The notes beneath the pieces are model-generated. The model was not told the DNA's origin. It searched no databases and saw nothing but the letters and a program-made list of their open reading frames with translations. A DNA stretch of 64,000 bases from an uncultured Methanobrevibacter sp. (GTDB lineage: Archaea > Methanobacteriota > Methanobacteria > Methanobacteriales > Methanobacteriaceae), in NCBI RefSeq assembly GCF_900314695.1, contig NZ_OMWD01000022.1:1-64000 (forward strand), in the 5' to 3' direction. The translations under genes and the position numbers were made by a program. Every line of letters starts with the position of its first letter. Within the stretch, counting starts at the first letter, position 1. Positions 27,376 through 36,406 of this stretch are shown here, in pieces.

Positions 27376-28179
27376 TTATGCATCTGCATACAATAAACCG
27401 ATAGCTCTGTATAAGAAAAGCAGCATAAAAGGCACTCCGACAAAAATACCAATGAAAACGCCAATATATGGAATTAATCCGATTAGTCCTATGATAAGTG
27501 ACAAAACAAATGCTATTATATAAATTACAATCAATGTAACTATTATCTTTATCAAACCGACTTTTGACATGTCTCTTAGTATTTGTCTGAATCTCAGACC
27601 TTCAGTTCCGCTTCCGGTTTTTGCAAATCTTACAAGTCCTGTAAATGACATCAATGAAAATATGATAAATAATATAATTGCAACAATTAAAGTAATGGTT
27701 AGCGCATTTGTGAATGTGTTCATTGTTGTTTTCGGAACTGCAGCCATTATTGTAGTCAAATTGTTTGCATTCTTAGACATTGCATCAATGCTGATATATA
27801 CGATTTTAGTGAATGAGGTAAAAAGTCCGGTTGCGGAAGCGACAATTATGGTAATAATCGCAGGTATAATGAAATAGATTATATCCAAAATCAATGCTTT
27901 AATTCCATTTACAAATTGTTTTACATAATCAAAATCCGGAAGTGTATCATCACCATCAGCTCCACTTTTAATGACCTCAACACAGTACCCTAAAACTATA
28001 ATTGCAACAATTAAAGTAACAAGGGTCAAAATGAGGGATAAAGTACTATCCTTAACACCATATGACGGAAGAACTGTTGATAAACTCATAATAATAATTA
28101 AAGCACAGAATATTAAAAATTTTCGAGTATCGCTAATAGGAAATTTAATAGCGTCCATTATAATTTCACGTAAATTCAT
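27376..28179 (-). CDS. DUF4013 multi-pass membrane protein
   Basis: A 267-residue membrane protein of the DUF4013 type that recurs in Methanobrevibacter genomes. It begins MNLREIIMDAIKFPISDTRK. It has about six hydrophobic segments and a conserved polar stretch (DDTLPDFDYVKQFVNGIKAL) between the second and third. The start is set at the ATG preceded by GTGAT rather than an in-frame GTG three codons upstream. It stands alone, divergent from a surface-protein gene. The family has no known function; a structural or signalling role in the membrane is a guess. Confidence 0.8.
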   Translation of the reverse strand: MNLREIIMDAIKFPISDTRKFLIFCALIIIMSLSTVLPSYGVKDSTLSLILTLVTLIVAIIVLGYCVEVIKSGADGDDTLPDFDYVKQFVNGIKALILDIIYFIIPAIITIIVASATGLFTSFTKIVYISIDAMSKNANNLTTIMAAVPKTTMNTFTNALTITLIVAIILFIIFSLMSFTGLVRFAKTGSGTEGLRFRQILRDMSKVGLIKIIVTLIVIYIIAFVLSLIIGLIGLIPYIGVFIGIFVGVPFMLLFLYRAIGLLYADA

Positions 28180-28299
28180 ATTTATCACATAATTTAACTG
28201 ATTGACAGATATATATCTTTAGATAATAGTATTTAAAATTTAAAGTATGTAACTATTCAAACTAATAGTACAAGTCATGTTCGACTTAATTGCCATAAT

Positions 28300-28311
28300 C
28301 TTATATAGATG
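28300..28311 (+). promoter_or_regulatory. TATA-like element before the surface-protein gene
   Basis: CTTATATAGATG lies about 40 bp before the ATG at 28345. Two small inverted repeats sit upstream: ACTATT-N6-AATAGT at 28252-28269 and AAGTC-N6-GACTT at 28272-28287. Confidence 0.35.
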
Positions 28312-28344
28312 AATAAATATAAATTATTGATATAGAGGCATAAT

Positions 28345-29601
28345 ATGAACAAAAAAATAGTTGCATTGATTCTTGTAATATTTATTTCATTTTGTTTTTT
28401 AAGCATTGTCGTTGCCGACAGTGCCCTGCATAAGGATAACCATACAAATCATGACAAAACAATCGATAAAGATAAAAAAGTCGATAAAAATAAAAAAACG
28501 GACAAGAACAAGACAACCGATAAAAACAAAACGAAGAATAAACCCAAAGGGAACTTCATTTTAGCTTTGGGAAGTGGAAATGACATCATGTTCAGCGATG
28601 GGTTTAGAGGATTTATTCTTGATCATTCAAAACCTGCTGCAAAGTCCGGAGATGAATTCAAACGTGCCTCTACATCACATGCCGGAAATTCGAATACTCT
28701 GAAGAAAGGCATAATAGATAGCTACATGGATGATTCAACTGACCAGATTGAATCAAAAATGAATGATTCTACAAAAAACGAATCTTCCAGTTCCAAGGCT
28801 CGTGAATCGTCTGCGGCATCATATGGATCAATAGGAGACCATGATGTCGTTAAGATAAATGACCATACTGAAGCTATTTTTGATTTTGAGGTTTTAACAT
28901 CTGTATCAGGTAATGTATCAGATTATTTTGCATATAAAGTATCATTTAGAAACATTGAAAACCAAACCAATAATACTAATGTAACAAATACAACAAACGT
29001 TACCAATACAACCAACATTACAAATTTAACTCAACCAATGGATAACCAAACAAATGCCACATTTCTAAAAGGATTATATGATTATTTGGCTTTCCTTGCA
29101 AATTTACTCTTTAATGCATGGAAACCTATTATAAGTACATTAATAAATAACTTTTTAATGCTTTACAATGCTCTGGGCGAGTTGGTAAATCTATTTGCAA
29201 ACTTTTTAAGTGACCTTCAGTCTTTGATGGACGCTCTTGGAGAACTTTTAAAGATGCTTGAATCGTTATGGAAAGAACTTGATGGACTTTTAAAATTATT
29301 AGCTATTCTAATGAATCTCATTCAACAGCTTTTAGACTTAATTCAGGCCATAATAGATTTCATTTTGCAACTTATCGATGCTATTATCGCATTGTTAATG
29401 GAACTTTTAGAATGGCTGTATGCATTAATACAGTTCCTTATAGATTTAATCAATCAACTCATAGCATTAATTCAAGCGATTTTAGCCTTCTTGAAAGCAC
29501 TTGGCAGTTTCTTGATTAATGTCATTGAAAGTGCAGTAATTATAATAACTACATTCGTGATTATTACAATTGGAGCATTTGTTTACAACAGAATAAGATA
29601 A
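28345..29601 (+). CDS. Exported surface protein with long amphipathic Leu/Ile-rich region
   Basis: A 418-residue protein of unknown function. A signal peptide (IVALILVIFISFCFLSIVVADS) is followed by a Lys/Asp/Asn/Thr repeat (residues about 36-68) and a short globular part (DIMFSDGFRGFILDHSKPA). A Ser-rich stretch and a run of N-x-T glycosylation-type sequons (NNTNVTNTTNVTNTTNIT) come next. Residues about 245-395 form an almost continuous leucine/isoleucine-rich amphipathic region (for example LLDLIQAIIDFILQLIDAI), and a C-terminal hydrophobic segment ends NRIR. The layout suggests an outward-facing head on a helical stalk anchored in the membrane. GAGG precedes the ATG. No catalytic motif was seen. 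It is monocistronic and ends in a hairpin-T terminator. Confidence 0.75.
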   Translation: MNKKIVALILVIFISFCFLSIVVADSALHKDNHTNHDKTIDKDKKVDKNKKTDKNKTTDKNKTKNKPKGNFILALGSGNDIMFSDGFRGFILDHSKPAAKSGDEFKRASTSHAGNSNTLKKGIIDSYMDDSTDQIESKMNDSTKNESSSSKARESSAASYGSIGDHDVVKINDHTEAIFDFEVLTSVSGNVSDYFAYKVSFRNIENQTNNTNVTNTTNVTNTTNITNLTQPMDNQTNATFLKGLYDYLAFLANLLFNAWKPIISTLINNFLMLYNALGELVNLFANFLSDLQSLMDALGELLKMLESLWKELDGLLKLLAILMNLIQQLLDLIQAIIDFILQLIDAIIALLMELLEWLYALIQFLIDLINQLIALIQAILAFLKALGSFLINVIESAVIIITTFVIITIGAFVYNRIR

Positions 29602-29628
29602 TCTTCATCTTATTTCTTTCTTTTTTTT
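29592..29628 (+). terminator. Hairpin plus T-run
   Basis: AATAAGAT, 7-bp loop, ATCTTATT, then a T-rich tract with eight T. It overlaps the stop codon of the surface-protein gene. Confidence 0.55.
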
Positions 29629-29794
29629 GGATGTATTCTTGGTTAAATATCTAAATTATACATATTAAAATTCATGAACAGTCTCTTCTGCAGTTGATGT
29701 TGTTCGATACATTTCTGGATTCATGTTAGTTATAGGTATTTTTAAATAATATCTTAACCAAATTAATAATCATTACAGAATGGGAGGTGACCTT

Positions 29795-30307
29795 GTGGCT
29801 AATGAGAAAATTGCAGGGTTATTATATATAATCTTGGGTTTACTGCTGATTATTTGTCCAGTATTTTCATCTGAATTTCTTTCTATATGTATTGGTTTTG
29901 CTTTAGCAGGTTTGGGTATTGCGACAATAAGTAAAGGTATTCTTTTTAGAAATGAGATAAGTAGTGCTTATTCATTTTTGGCTATAGCTATTGGATTTAT
30001 TTCATTGTTATTTGGAATTTTGTTTATATTCTTTATAAATGCTTTAACATTCCTTGGATCTCTACAATTCTATATTGTTGGAATTATAATGATGGTATAT
30101 GGATTAATGGGAGTGTTCTTTTTAGATGCTAAACATAAAATTTATTCAATCATTGTTTTAATTTTAGGCATTTTGGTTGTTATATTTGCGGCATTTTTAG
30201 CATCACAACCGATTTTAATAGCTATACTTATTGGAGTCGCATTAATTATAGAAGGTGTATTCCTTTTTGTTATGGGTAAAAGCATGAAATTAATTGAACA
30301 AAAATGA
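29795..30307 (+). CDS. DUF308 (HdeD-like) membrane protein, GTG start
   Basis: A 170-residue membrane protein with six hydrophobic helices in three similar pairs (AGLLYIILGLLLIICPVFSS, FALAGLGIATI, LIAILIGVALIIEGVFLFVM), as in the HdeD/DUF308 family. In E. coli HdeD helps with acid stress; the archaeal role is unknown. The start is taken as GTG at 29795, because a strong ribosome site (GGAGGTGA, 29783-29790) lies just upstream. The longer ORF from ATG 29780 would place that site inside the coding region. It stands alone. Confidence 0.85.
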   Translation: MANEKIAGLLYIILGLLLIICPVFSSEFLSICIGFALAGLGIATISKGILFRNEISSAYSFLAIAIGFISLLFGILFIFFINALTFLGSLQFYIVGIIMMVYGLMGVFFLDAKHKIYSIIVLILGILVVIFAAFLASQPILIAILIGVALIIEGVFLFVMGKSMKLIEQK

Positions 30308-30330
30308 ATAATTTTTCTTAATATTGTATG

Positions 30331-30359
30331 ATGAGATATAGTTCTCATTAATTTTTTTT
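30331..30359 (+). terminator. Hairpin plus T-run after the DUF308 gene
   Basis: ATGAGA, loop TATAGT, TCTCAT, then TAATTTTTTTT. Confidence 0.5.
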
Positions 30360-30461
30360 GATTATTTTTCCTTTAATTCCACATACTATGTATTTTTTTA
30401 TATATTAAATCCTAATTCGACAAGCACTAAAAAAAGAAAAAATCAGTAGATGTTAATACAT

Positions 30462-30532
30462 CTACTTAATGGTTAGTTTTGCCTTTACTGTTTTTGTTTT
30501 GTAGTATTTGCTACCATTATATTTTCCAACAA
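30462..30532 (-). pseudogene. C-terminal scrap of an adhesin-like protein
   Basis: The minus strand reads ALVGKYNGSKYYKTKTVKAK, then LTIK and stop. This is the typical last strand of the Ig-like repeats seen in adhesin-like proteins of these archaea (compare the end of 50593-51666). Only about 23 codons remain. Upstream of them the sequence switches at once to a phosphodiesterase gene on the other strand. This marks a deletion junction near 30532. Confidence 0.55.
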
Positions 30533-31530
30533 GGGCAGGGACAAATGTATTCATGAGGGAAATCAATACAGAAACACTAATTGGGGATATGATGGTTGGA
30601 GATATTGATGTTGCATATTCCACATATTTGGGTTATGATGAAATTGCCCACCATTCAGGAGTTAGAGATGAAGATGCATGGTTTGCCCTTAAAGGGATGG
30701 TCAGACAGATAAGACGTTTATTAAATGGGAACCGATATTCCCCAAGAGAATATCAATTTGTGATTCAATCTGACCATGGTCAAACTAATGGTGCAACATT
30801 CAAGCAAAGATACGGACAATCATTTGAAGATTTCATCAAATCTCTGCTTCCTCATGATATTAACATGTATGCTGAAATGTCTTCAAACGAAGACCACTTT
30901 GCGGAAGTATATGTTCCATTTTCAGATAAAATCAAATACTTTAAAAACAGAAGAAAGGAATATAAAGAAAAAAAGCTATTGGAGTCTGAAGTTGTTGTGC
31001 TTGCATCCGGAAATCTTGCAATGATTTATCTAACCCGTTGGGGCCATAGATTAACATATGAAGAAATCAACGAAATGTTTCCAGATATGATTGATGAAAT
31101 AGTCAATAATGAATATGTCGGCTTTATTTTGGTTCGATCATCTCAAAGGGGAGATATGGCAATAGGTAAAAACGGAACATATTGCTTGGATAATGATGAA
31201 ATTGAGGGAGAAAATCCTCTTGAAGGTTTTGGAGACAACATCGTTCACCATTTAAAAAGAAACAGTTCCTTTAAATACACTCCAGACATTTTGGTCAACA
31301 GCTTTTACGATGTTGAAAACGATGAGGTTTGTGCCTTTGAAGAATTGGTTGGAAGCCATGGTGGTGTTGGAGGAAGCCAATCAGAACCATTTATTTTATA
31401 TCCTTCAGATTGGAATGTTCCTGATGAAGAGATTATAGGTGCTGAAAACATATACAAGGTGCTTAAAACAAATTTGGCAAATATTAAAGAAACTGCTAAA
31501 ACTGACAGAGATTCAAAAGCTTCAAAATAG
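30533..31530 (+). pseudogene. Beheaded alkaline-phosphatase-superfamily phosphodiesterase
   Basis: About 330 codons matching the C-terminal half of type I phosphodiesterase/nucleotide pyrophosphatase-like proteins that normally carry an N-terminal membrane part. Seen are VAYSTYLGYDEIAHHSGV, QSDHGQTNGATF and GSHGGVGGSQSEPF, which supply the later metal-binding Asp and His residues. The N-terminal half with the first metal ligand and the nucleophile is missing. Homology-like sequence begins abruptly at about 30533, next to an adhesin fragment on the opposite strand. The best internal start would be ATG at 30553, with no ribosome site. A functional enzyme is unlikely, although the frame is still intact, so the loss is probably recent. 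Confidence 0.7.
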
Positions 31531-32221
31531 TAATAAAATTGTTTAAACTGTTATTTGCATGTATGGGGATATATGGGCTTCTTTAAGTCTGTATATTTGA
31601 ACATATGTGTATTTTACAGACTTTTTTTTCAATTGTCGTGTAGGTTACGGCAATTTTAATTTCAGTATATAATTACATGATTTTAACGTTGAAAAGGAAT
31701 TTGTCTTCATTATACAAAAAATCAAAAAATAATCATATATTTTCAATATGGATTAACTATCAAAATAATTAATAAATCCATTAATTAAATTGATTATATT
31801 ATAATTATGTATAATTTAATAATGTGTTTCTTTAAATTAATGGAGATAATAATAAAAATAATTTACTTTCAAACATTAAATATATATAAACTAATTTCTA
31901 AAACAATTTTCTATTAACTTTGCATGTTAATGTTTATTATTTTTCATGTTTCACAATCAAAAAATCGGGTTATATCTTTAAAATGGATTAGTTTAGATTT
32001 GAATTAAGTGTATAGGTGATTTTAAATGGTTATTTGAATGTGGATAAATGAATTATAATCTTAGACCTAATTCTAAGCTTAAAACTGTTTTCACATTTAT
32101 TAACCATAATAATTACTTTTTGAATTTTTTAAGGAATATTATCGTTGTAATTGTTACAATTTATGTTGACAATCAATGCTTAAAAGATAGAATTCATTAG
32201 ATGATTTTGAATTAAACTACT
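31531..32221. other. Gene-free region
   Basis: About 690 bp, very A+T-rich, between convergent genes. Apart from the hairpin at 31585-31629 nothing was recognised. An open frame of 50 codons from 32048 has no ribosome site and a composition like random A/T DNA. Confidence 0.4.
31585..31629 (+). terminator. Hairpin plus T-run after the truncated phosphodiesterase
   Basis: AAGTCTGTA and TACAGACTT form perfect 9-bp arms around a 21-bp loop, followed by a T-run. Probably the original terminator of the phosphodiesterase gene. Confidence 0.5.
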
Positions 32222-33754
32222 TTATTTTTTGTCAAAAATTAATTTATCAATTATTTCCATATCCAGGTTTTCTTCAATAATTTCGGCCAATCTGTTTAAT
32301 GAATAGTCTTTTTGGGTTTCGTAAGGATCTTCTCCATATTTTGCCTCAAGACCTTTTTTAACTCTCAAATAATTTAGAAATTCTCTTCTAAAGTTATAAT
32401 TATGGAAAATTCCATGGAAATAGGTTGCAAAAACGTTTCCAAAGGATGCACCATCAATAATACCGTCTTCATTGTTTCCCTGCCCTTGCTTTATGTTAAG
32501 CAATGGGGAGGAATCTAACAGTTTTGTGGTACCTTCATGGATTTCATAACCTCTGACTTCTTCACCAGCAATATTTTTGAATATTTCTCCTGCAATTCCA
32601 TCAATATTTTCAGGTATTGTTGCAATGGATTGTGTAACTATTTTATCGGCTCTTGAAAATTCTGATTCAATATCAAGCAATCCTAAACCTTCAATTGTTC
32701 CATGTTTTGATTCTTTTTTCTCTTCATCATGGATTATCTTTCCCAATATCTGCAAACCACCACAAATTCCTATTATTGGTATTTCGGATGATTTGGAAAT
32801 AATTTTGTCTGCTAGTCCACTTTCACGTAATGCATACATGTCTTCTGTTGAATTACGTGTCCCTGGAATTAAAATAGCATCAACATCACCAATTTCATCA
32901 TTAACTCCAATCATCTTAAGGCTTACATCGCTTTCATATTCGAAGGGATCAATATCTGTGAAATTCGCTATTTTCGGAAGTCTGATTACTCCAATGCATA
33001 TGTCATTGTCTTCGCTAAAAACATGTGTGGTCAATGATGCGGAATCTTCTTCCGGCAATTTTAATGTTTCATCATATGGCAGAACTCCCAAAACTGGTTC
33101 TCCTGTGATTTCTTCAATTCTATCAAGTCCTGGCTTTAAAATATCCAAATTGCCTCTGAATTTGTTGATAACAGTTGCCTTTAAACGGGACCTGTCGTAA
33201 TCATCTAGTAAAACATATGTTCCTGCTATGGCTGCAAAAACACCGCCCATTTCTATATCTGCAATTAAAATTACATTGGCATCAGCCATGTGGGCTATTT
33301 CCATATTTGCAATGTCCTGTTTTCTCATGTTGATTTCAGCAGGTGAACCGGCACCTTCAATGACTATGATGTCGTAATCCGCTGATAAAATATCAAAACT
33401 TTCTTTGATGGCTTTTAAGGCAGTATCATGATATTTGTGCTGATAGTCATAGAAATTCATATCTCCAATTGATTTTCCTTGAATAATCACATTGGAAGTA
33501 AAATCTCCTTTTGGTTTGAGTAAAACAGGATTCATATGTATACTTGGTTCAATCATTGCAGCTTCAGCCTGTAACATTTGTGCTATTCCAATTTCACCGT
33601 TTTCCTTTGTGGTGTATGAGTTTAAAGACATATTTTGTGATTTGAAAGGAGCTACCTTATATCCCCTATTTTTATATATTCTACATAAAGCTGCTACAAG
33701 CATGCTTTTTCCTGCATTTGATGATGTTCCTTGAACCATTATACATTTTGTCAT
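32222..33754 (-). CDS. cobQ: Cobyric acid synthase
   Basis: A 510-residue glutamine-dependent amidotransferase. In the pathway to cobalamin-type cofactors (factor III in methanogens) it amidates four side chains of adenosylcobyrinic acid a,c-diamide, using ATP. The N-terminal half is a dethiobiotin-synthetase-like ATPase with VQGTSSNAGKS at residues 5-15. It continues with KSQNMSLNSY and IVIEGAGSPAE. The C-terminal half is the class I glutaminase, with Cys in IGICGGLQILG and the catalytic His in FATYFHGIF. The start is MTKCIMVQG; a longer frame adds 20 unlikely residues. The length is usual for CobQ (near 500) and rules out the short GatD-type relative. It stands alone here. Confidence 0.95.
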   Translation of the reverse strand: MTKCIMVQGTSSNAGKSMLVAALCRIYKNRGYKVAPFKSQNMSLNSYTTKENGEIGIAQMLQAEAAMIEPSIHMNPVLLKPKGDFTSNVIIQGKSIGDMNFYDYQHKYHDTALKAIKESFDILSADYDIIVIEGAGSPAEINMRKQDIANMEIAHMADANVILIADIEMGGVFAAIAGTYVLLDDYDRSRLKATVINKFRGNLDILKPGLDRIEEITGEPVLGVLPYDETLKLPEEDSASLTTHVFSEDNDICIGVIRLPKIANFTDIDPFEYESDVSLKMIGVNDEIGDVDAILIPGTRNSTEDMYALRESGLADKIISKSSEIPIIGICGGLQILGKIIHDEEKKESKHGTIEGLGLLDIESEFSRADKIVTQSIATIPENIDGIAGEIFKNIAGEEVRGYEIHEGTTKLLDSSPLLNIKQGQGNNEDGIIDGASFGNVFATYFHGIFHNYNFRREFLNYLRVKKGLEAKYGEDPYETQKDYSLNRLAEIIEENLDMEIIDKLIFDKK

Positions 33755-34307
33755 GTAATAAAGTATTGAATTAATGTTATAAATAATTTTAAATTTTGAA
33801 AGAAAAAAAGTCATTTTATGTTTAATCTAATTTGAAAAATGTGTTGTTTTCGTTTTCTTCAAAAAAGCAAATTTGATATAATCAGGGGGTTTTAATACGT
33901 CTGAGTATAAACTTTTTGAGTAAAACTTTTTAACACATTAATCAAATTCGATTAACAGAAATTAAATATTGTAATTTAATCCTATAATACTATATATTAT
34001 TATTTATTGTATATATTTATTATTTTTAATTGTAAATTATTTTTTAATTTAGTAAATTTAACTTTTAATTTATTATTTTGATAAAAATTAGTTAATTTCA
34101 TAATTTTGAATATAATGATATGAATTAACCATATGTTCGGTAATGTGTTTTCTTGAATTTGATTGGGATTCTTATGTCCATTTTATTTTTCTAACCTTTA
34201 TTTACTAAAATAGAAACCTTTTTATATATTTAATAAACAATATTTAAATAGTATATCAAACTTAATTTTTTAATGATGAATTTATTAACAGAAGCGAGGT
34301 TTATTTT
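33755..34307. other. Divergent promoter region of cobQ and lonB
   Basis: About 550 bp, extremely A+T-rich and gene-free. A TATA-like element for lonB is at 34221-34230. Two long A/T tracts occupy 33960-34100. No riboswitch-like conserved core was recognised before cobQ. Confidence 0.4.
34221..34230 (+). promoter_or_regulatory. TATA-like element for lonB
   Basis: TTTATATATT is preceded by a purine-rich stretch (TAGAAACC) suitable as a TFB recognition element. It predicts a leader of about 60 nt before the ATG. Confidence 0.45.
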
Positions 34308-36338
34308 ATGAAATTTGAAGAACAAGAATCAATTGAAGAATCTTCAAAAGAAGTTATAGTTGAAAGTGAAGAACAAGAATCAATTGAAGAATCTTCTAGC
34401 GAAGTAACAGTTGAAAATAATGTAAATGAATCAACCTCTGATGATGAAACTCAACCTATGTTAGATTATGATAATATTAAAAGTTCACAGGATATTGATG
34501 TCCCTCCTTTATTGATTGATCAGGTAATTGGGCATGAAGAATCAATTGAAACAATTAAAAAAGCTGCTAAACAAAGGAGAAATGTTTTATTAATTGGAGA
34601 TCCGGGTGTTGGAAAATCCATGCTTGCTAAGGGAATGGCACAAATCTTGCCTCATGAAACTTTACAGGATATTTTGGTTTATCCGAATATGGAAGACAAT
34701 AACCATCCATTGATTAGAACAGTACCTGCCGGTGAAGGTAAAAAAATCGTAAAAGCCACTAAAGGTTCAGTTAAAGGTCATGAAGAGAGAAAAACAATAA
34801 TTACAATGTTTGCGATTGGTGGGGTGTTGGTTATTGGATTCATGTATGGAAGATTGTTGGAATCCATTATTGCAGCTGCATTAATTTTACTTATATCAAT
34901 TCAAATCAAACCTAAATCAAATAATATGTCTCCTAAATTATTGGTAAATAATGAAGAGTCAAGATTCGCTCCATTTATGGATGCAACTGGTTCTCATGCA
35001 GGAGCATTATTAGGTGATGTTCGCCACGACCCATACCAATCAGGAGGTCTTGGTACTCCAGCACACGAACGTGTGGAAGCTGGAATGATTCATAAGGCTA
35101 ATAGAGGAGTTTTATACATTGACGAAATAGGTACAATGTCAATGAAAACTCAACAAGAACTCTTATCTGCAATGCAAGAAAAGCAATATTCAATCACTGG
35201 TCAAAGTGAAAACTCCAGTGGGGCAATGGTCAGGTCACAGGCAGTTCCATGTGATTTTGTCCTTGTAGCTTCAGGTAACTTGCAAGTTCTTGAAGGAATG
35301 CACATAGCAATGAGGTCAAGAATCAGAGGATACGGTTATGAAGTATTCATGAAGGATTACATGGAAGATACCACTGAAAACAGAGAAAAGTTGGTACAGT
35401 TCGTTGCTCAGGAAGTTAAAAATGATGGAAGAATTCCTCACTTTGCTCCGGATGCATTGGATGAAATTATCATGGAAGCAAAAAGAAGATCAGGTAAACA
35501 AAACTCTTTAACCTTAAGGTTAAGGGACCTTGGTGGATTAGTAAGGTCTGCTGGAGATGTAGCTATTGAAAAAGGAGCTGATCTTGTTACTGCAGAACAT
35601 GTATTTGAAGCTAAGAGATTTGCAAGAACCTTAGAACAGCAAATTGCAGATAGGTCAATTATCCAAAGAAAAGATTACAGTATGGTTTCCGCTGAAGGTG
35701 GAAGGGTTGGACTTGTTAATGGTCTTGCCGTTATTGGAGACAGAAGTGGAATCGTTTCCCCAATTGCTGCTGAAGCCGCACCTACACAATCCAAGAACGG
35801 TGGTCAAATCATAGCTACCGGTAAATTGGGTGAAATTGCTCAGGAATCCGTACAGAATGTAAGTGCACTTATCAAAAAATACACCAACAAGGACATTTCA
35901 GATTATGACATTCACGTTCAGTTCATCCAGACTTATGACGGTGTGGAAGGGGACTCAGCAAGTGTAAGTATAGCAACAGCCGTAATCTCTGCTGTTGAAG
36001 AAATACCAATCGATCAGACTGTAGCGTTGACCGGTTCTTTAAACGTACGTGGTGACGTAATGCCAATTGGTGGAGCAACAGCTAAAATAGAAGCTGCAGC
36101 AGAAGCTGGAATGAAAAAGGTATTGATTCCAAAATCTAACATGAAAGATGTTATGATTGAGAAAAAATACGAAGATATGATTGAAATCATTCCAACCGAA
36201 ACTCTTAGTGATGTTTTAGAAAATATTTTAATTAGCGGTTCTAAAAAAGATTCCCTAATTGAAAAAATGAAAAACATCGGTTCTAAAGTAGCTGAAAAAG
36301 TTCCGCAAACAAGTGTCAATAATCCAACCACTAACTAG
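34308..36338 (+). CDS. lonB: Membrane-anchored archaeal Lon protease
   Basis: A 676-residue ATP-dependent protease that degrades damaged and regulatory proteins at the membrane. It has an AAA+ domain with Walker A GDPGVGKS (about 96-103) and Walker B VLYIDEIG (about 267-274). A two-helix membrane insertion lies between them (TIITMFAIGGVLVIGFMYG, then SIIAAALILLISI; about 163-202), as in all archaeal LonB. The C-terminal protease domain has the Ser-Lys dyad Ser550 (EGDSAS) and Lys593 (GATAKIEAA). The N-terminus is unusual: an acidic extension with two 17-residue near-identical repeats (residues 4-37). GCGAGGT provides a ribosome site. It stands alone, with a hairpin-T terminator. Confidence 0.96.
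   Translation: MKFEEQESIEESSKEVIVESEEQESIEESSSEVTVENNVNESTSDDETQPMLDYDNIKSSQDIDVPPLLIDQVIGHEESIETIKKAAKQRRNVLLIGDPGVGKSMLAKGMAQILPHETLQDILVYPNMEDNNHPLIRTVPAGEGKKIVKATKGSVKGHEERKTIITMFAIGGVLVIGFMYGRLLESIIAAALILLISIQIKPKSNNMSPKLLVNNEESRFAPFMDATGSHAGALLGDVRHDPYQSGGLGTPAHERVEAGMIHKANRGVLYIDEIGTMSMKTQQELLSAMQEKQYSITGQSENSSGAMVRSQAVPCDFVLVASGNLQVLEGMHIAMRSRIRGYGYEVFMKDYMEDTTENREKLVQFVAQEVKNDGRIPHFAPDALDEIIMEAKRRSGKQNSLTLRLRDLGGLVRSAGDVAIEKGADLVTAEHVFEAKRFARTLEQQIADRSIIQRKDYSMVSAEGGRVGLVNGLAVIGDRSGIVSPIAAEAAPTQSKNGGQIIATGKLGEIAQESVQNVSALIKKYTNKDISDYDIHVQFIQTYDGVEGDSASVSIATAVISAVEEIPIDQTVALTGSLNVRGDVMPIGGATAKIEAAAEAGMKKVLIPKSNMKDVMIEKKYEDMIEIIPTETLSDVLENILISGSKKDSLIEKMKNIGSKVAEKVPQTSVNNPTTN
34317..34418 (+). 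repeat. 51-bp tandem repeat coding the acidic LonB N-terminus
   Basis: Two 51-bp units (34317-34367 and 34368-34418). The first 29 bp are identical between units, and each unit encodes EEQESIEESS plus a variable end. Confidence 0.8.
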
Positions 36339-36355
36339 TTGGATTAATTTTTTTT
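36320..36355 (+). terminator. Hairpin plus T-run after lonB
   Basis: TAATCCAAC and GTTGGATTA form 9-bp arms around a 9-bp loop that spans the stop codon, followed by eight T. Confidence 0.6.
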
Positions 36356-36406
36356 CTATTTTTTTTATACAAATTTTTATATATTTTTATCTTCAAAGGT
36401 TAAATT

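Noticed and set aside
30308..30461. Inverted repeat GTAGATGTTAATACATCTAC near 30446 as an insertion-sequence end
   Set aside because: It is a short hairpin just after the stop of the adhesin remnant and fits that gene's old terminator. No transposase or matching second end is present.
32048..32200. 50-codon plus-strand frame in the gap before cobQ
   Set aside because: No ribosome site, composition like random A/T-rich DNA, and no recognisable motif.
32577..33200. 207-codon plus-strand frame opposite cobQ
   Set aside because: It is a shadow of cobQ; both glutaminase and ATPase motifs are on the minus strand.
32222..33754. CobQ-like gene as a GatD partner for the nearby MurT-like gene
   Set aside because: Its length and N-terminal ATPase domain fit cobyric acid synthase. 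GatD is about half the size and lacks that domain.
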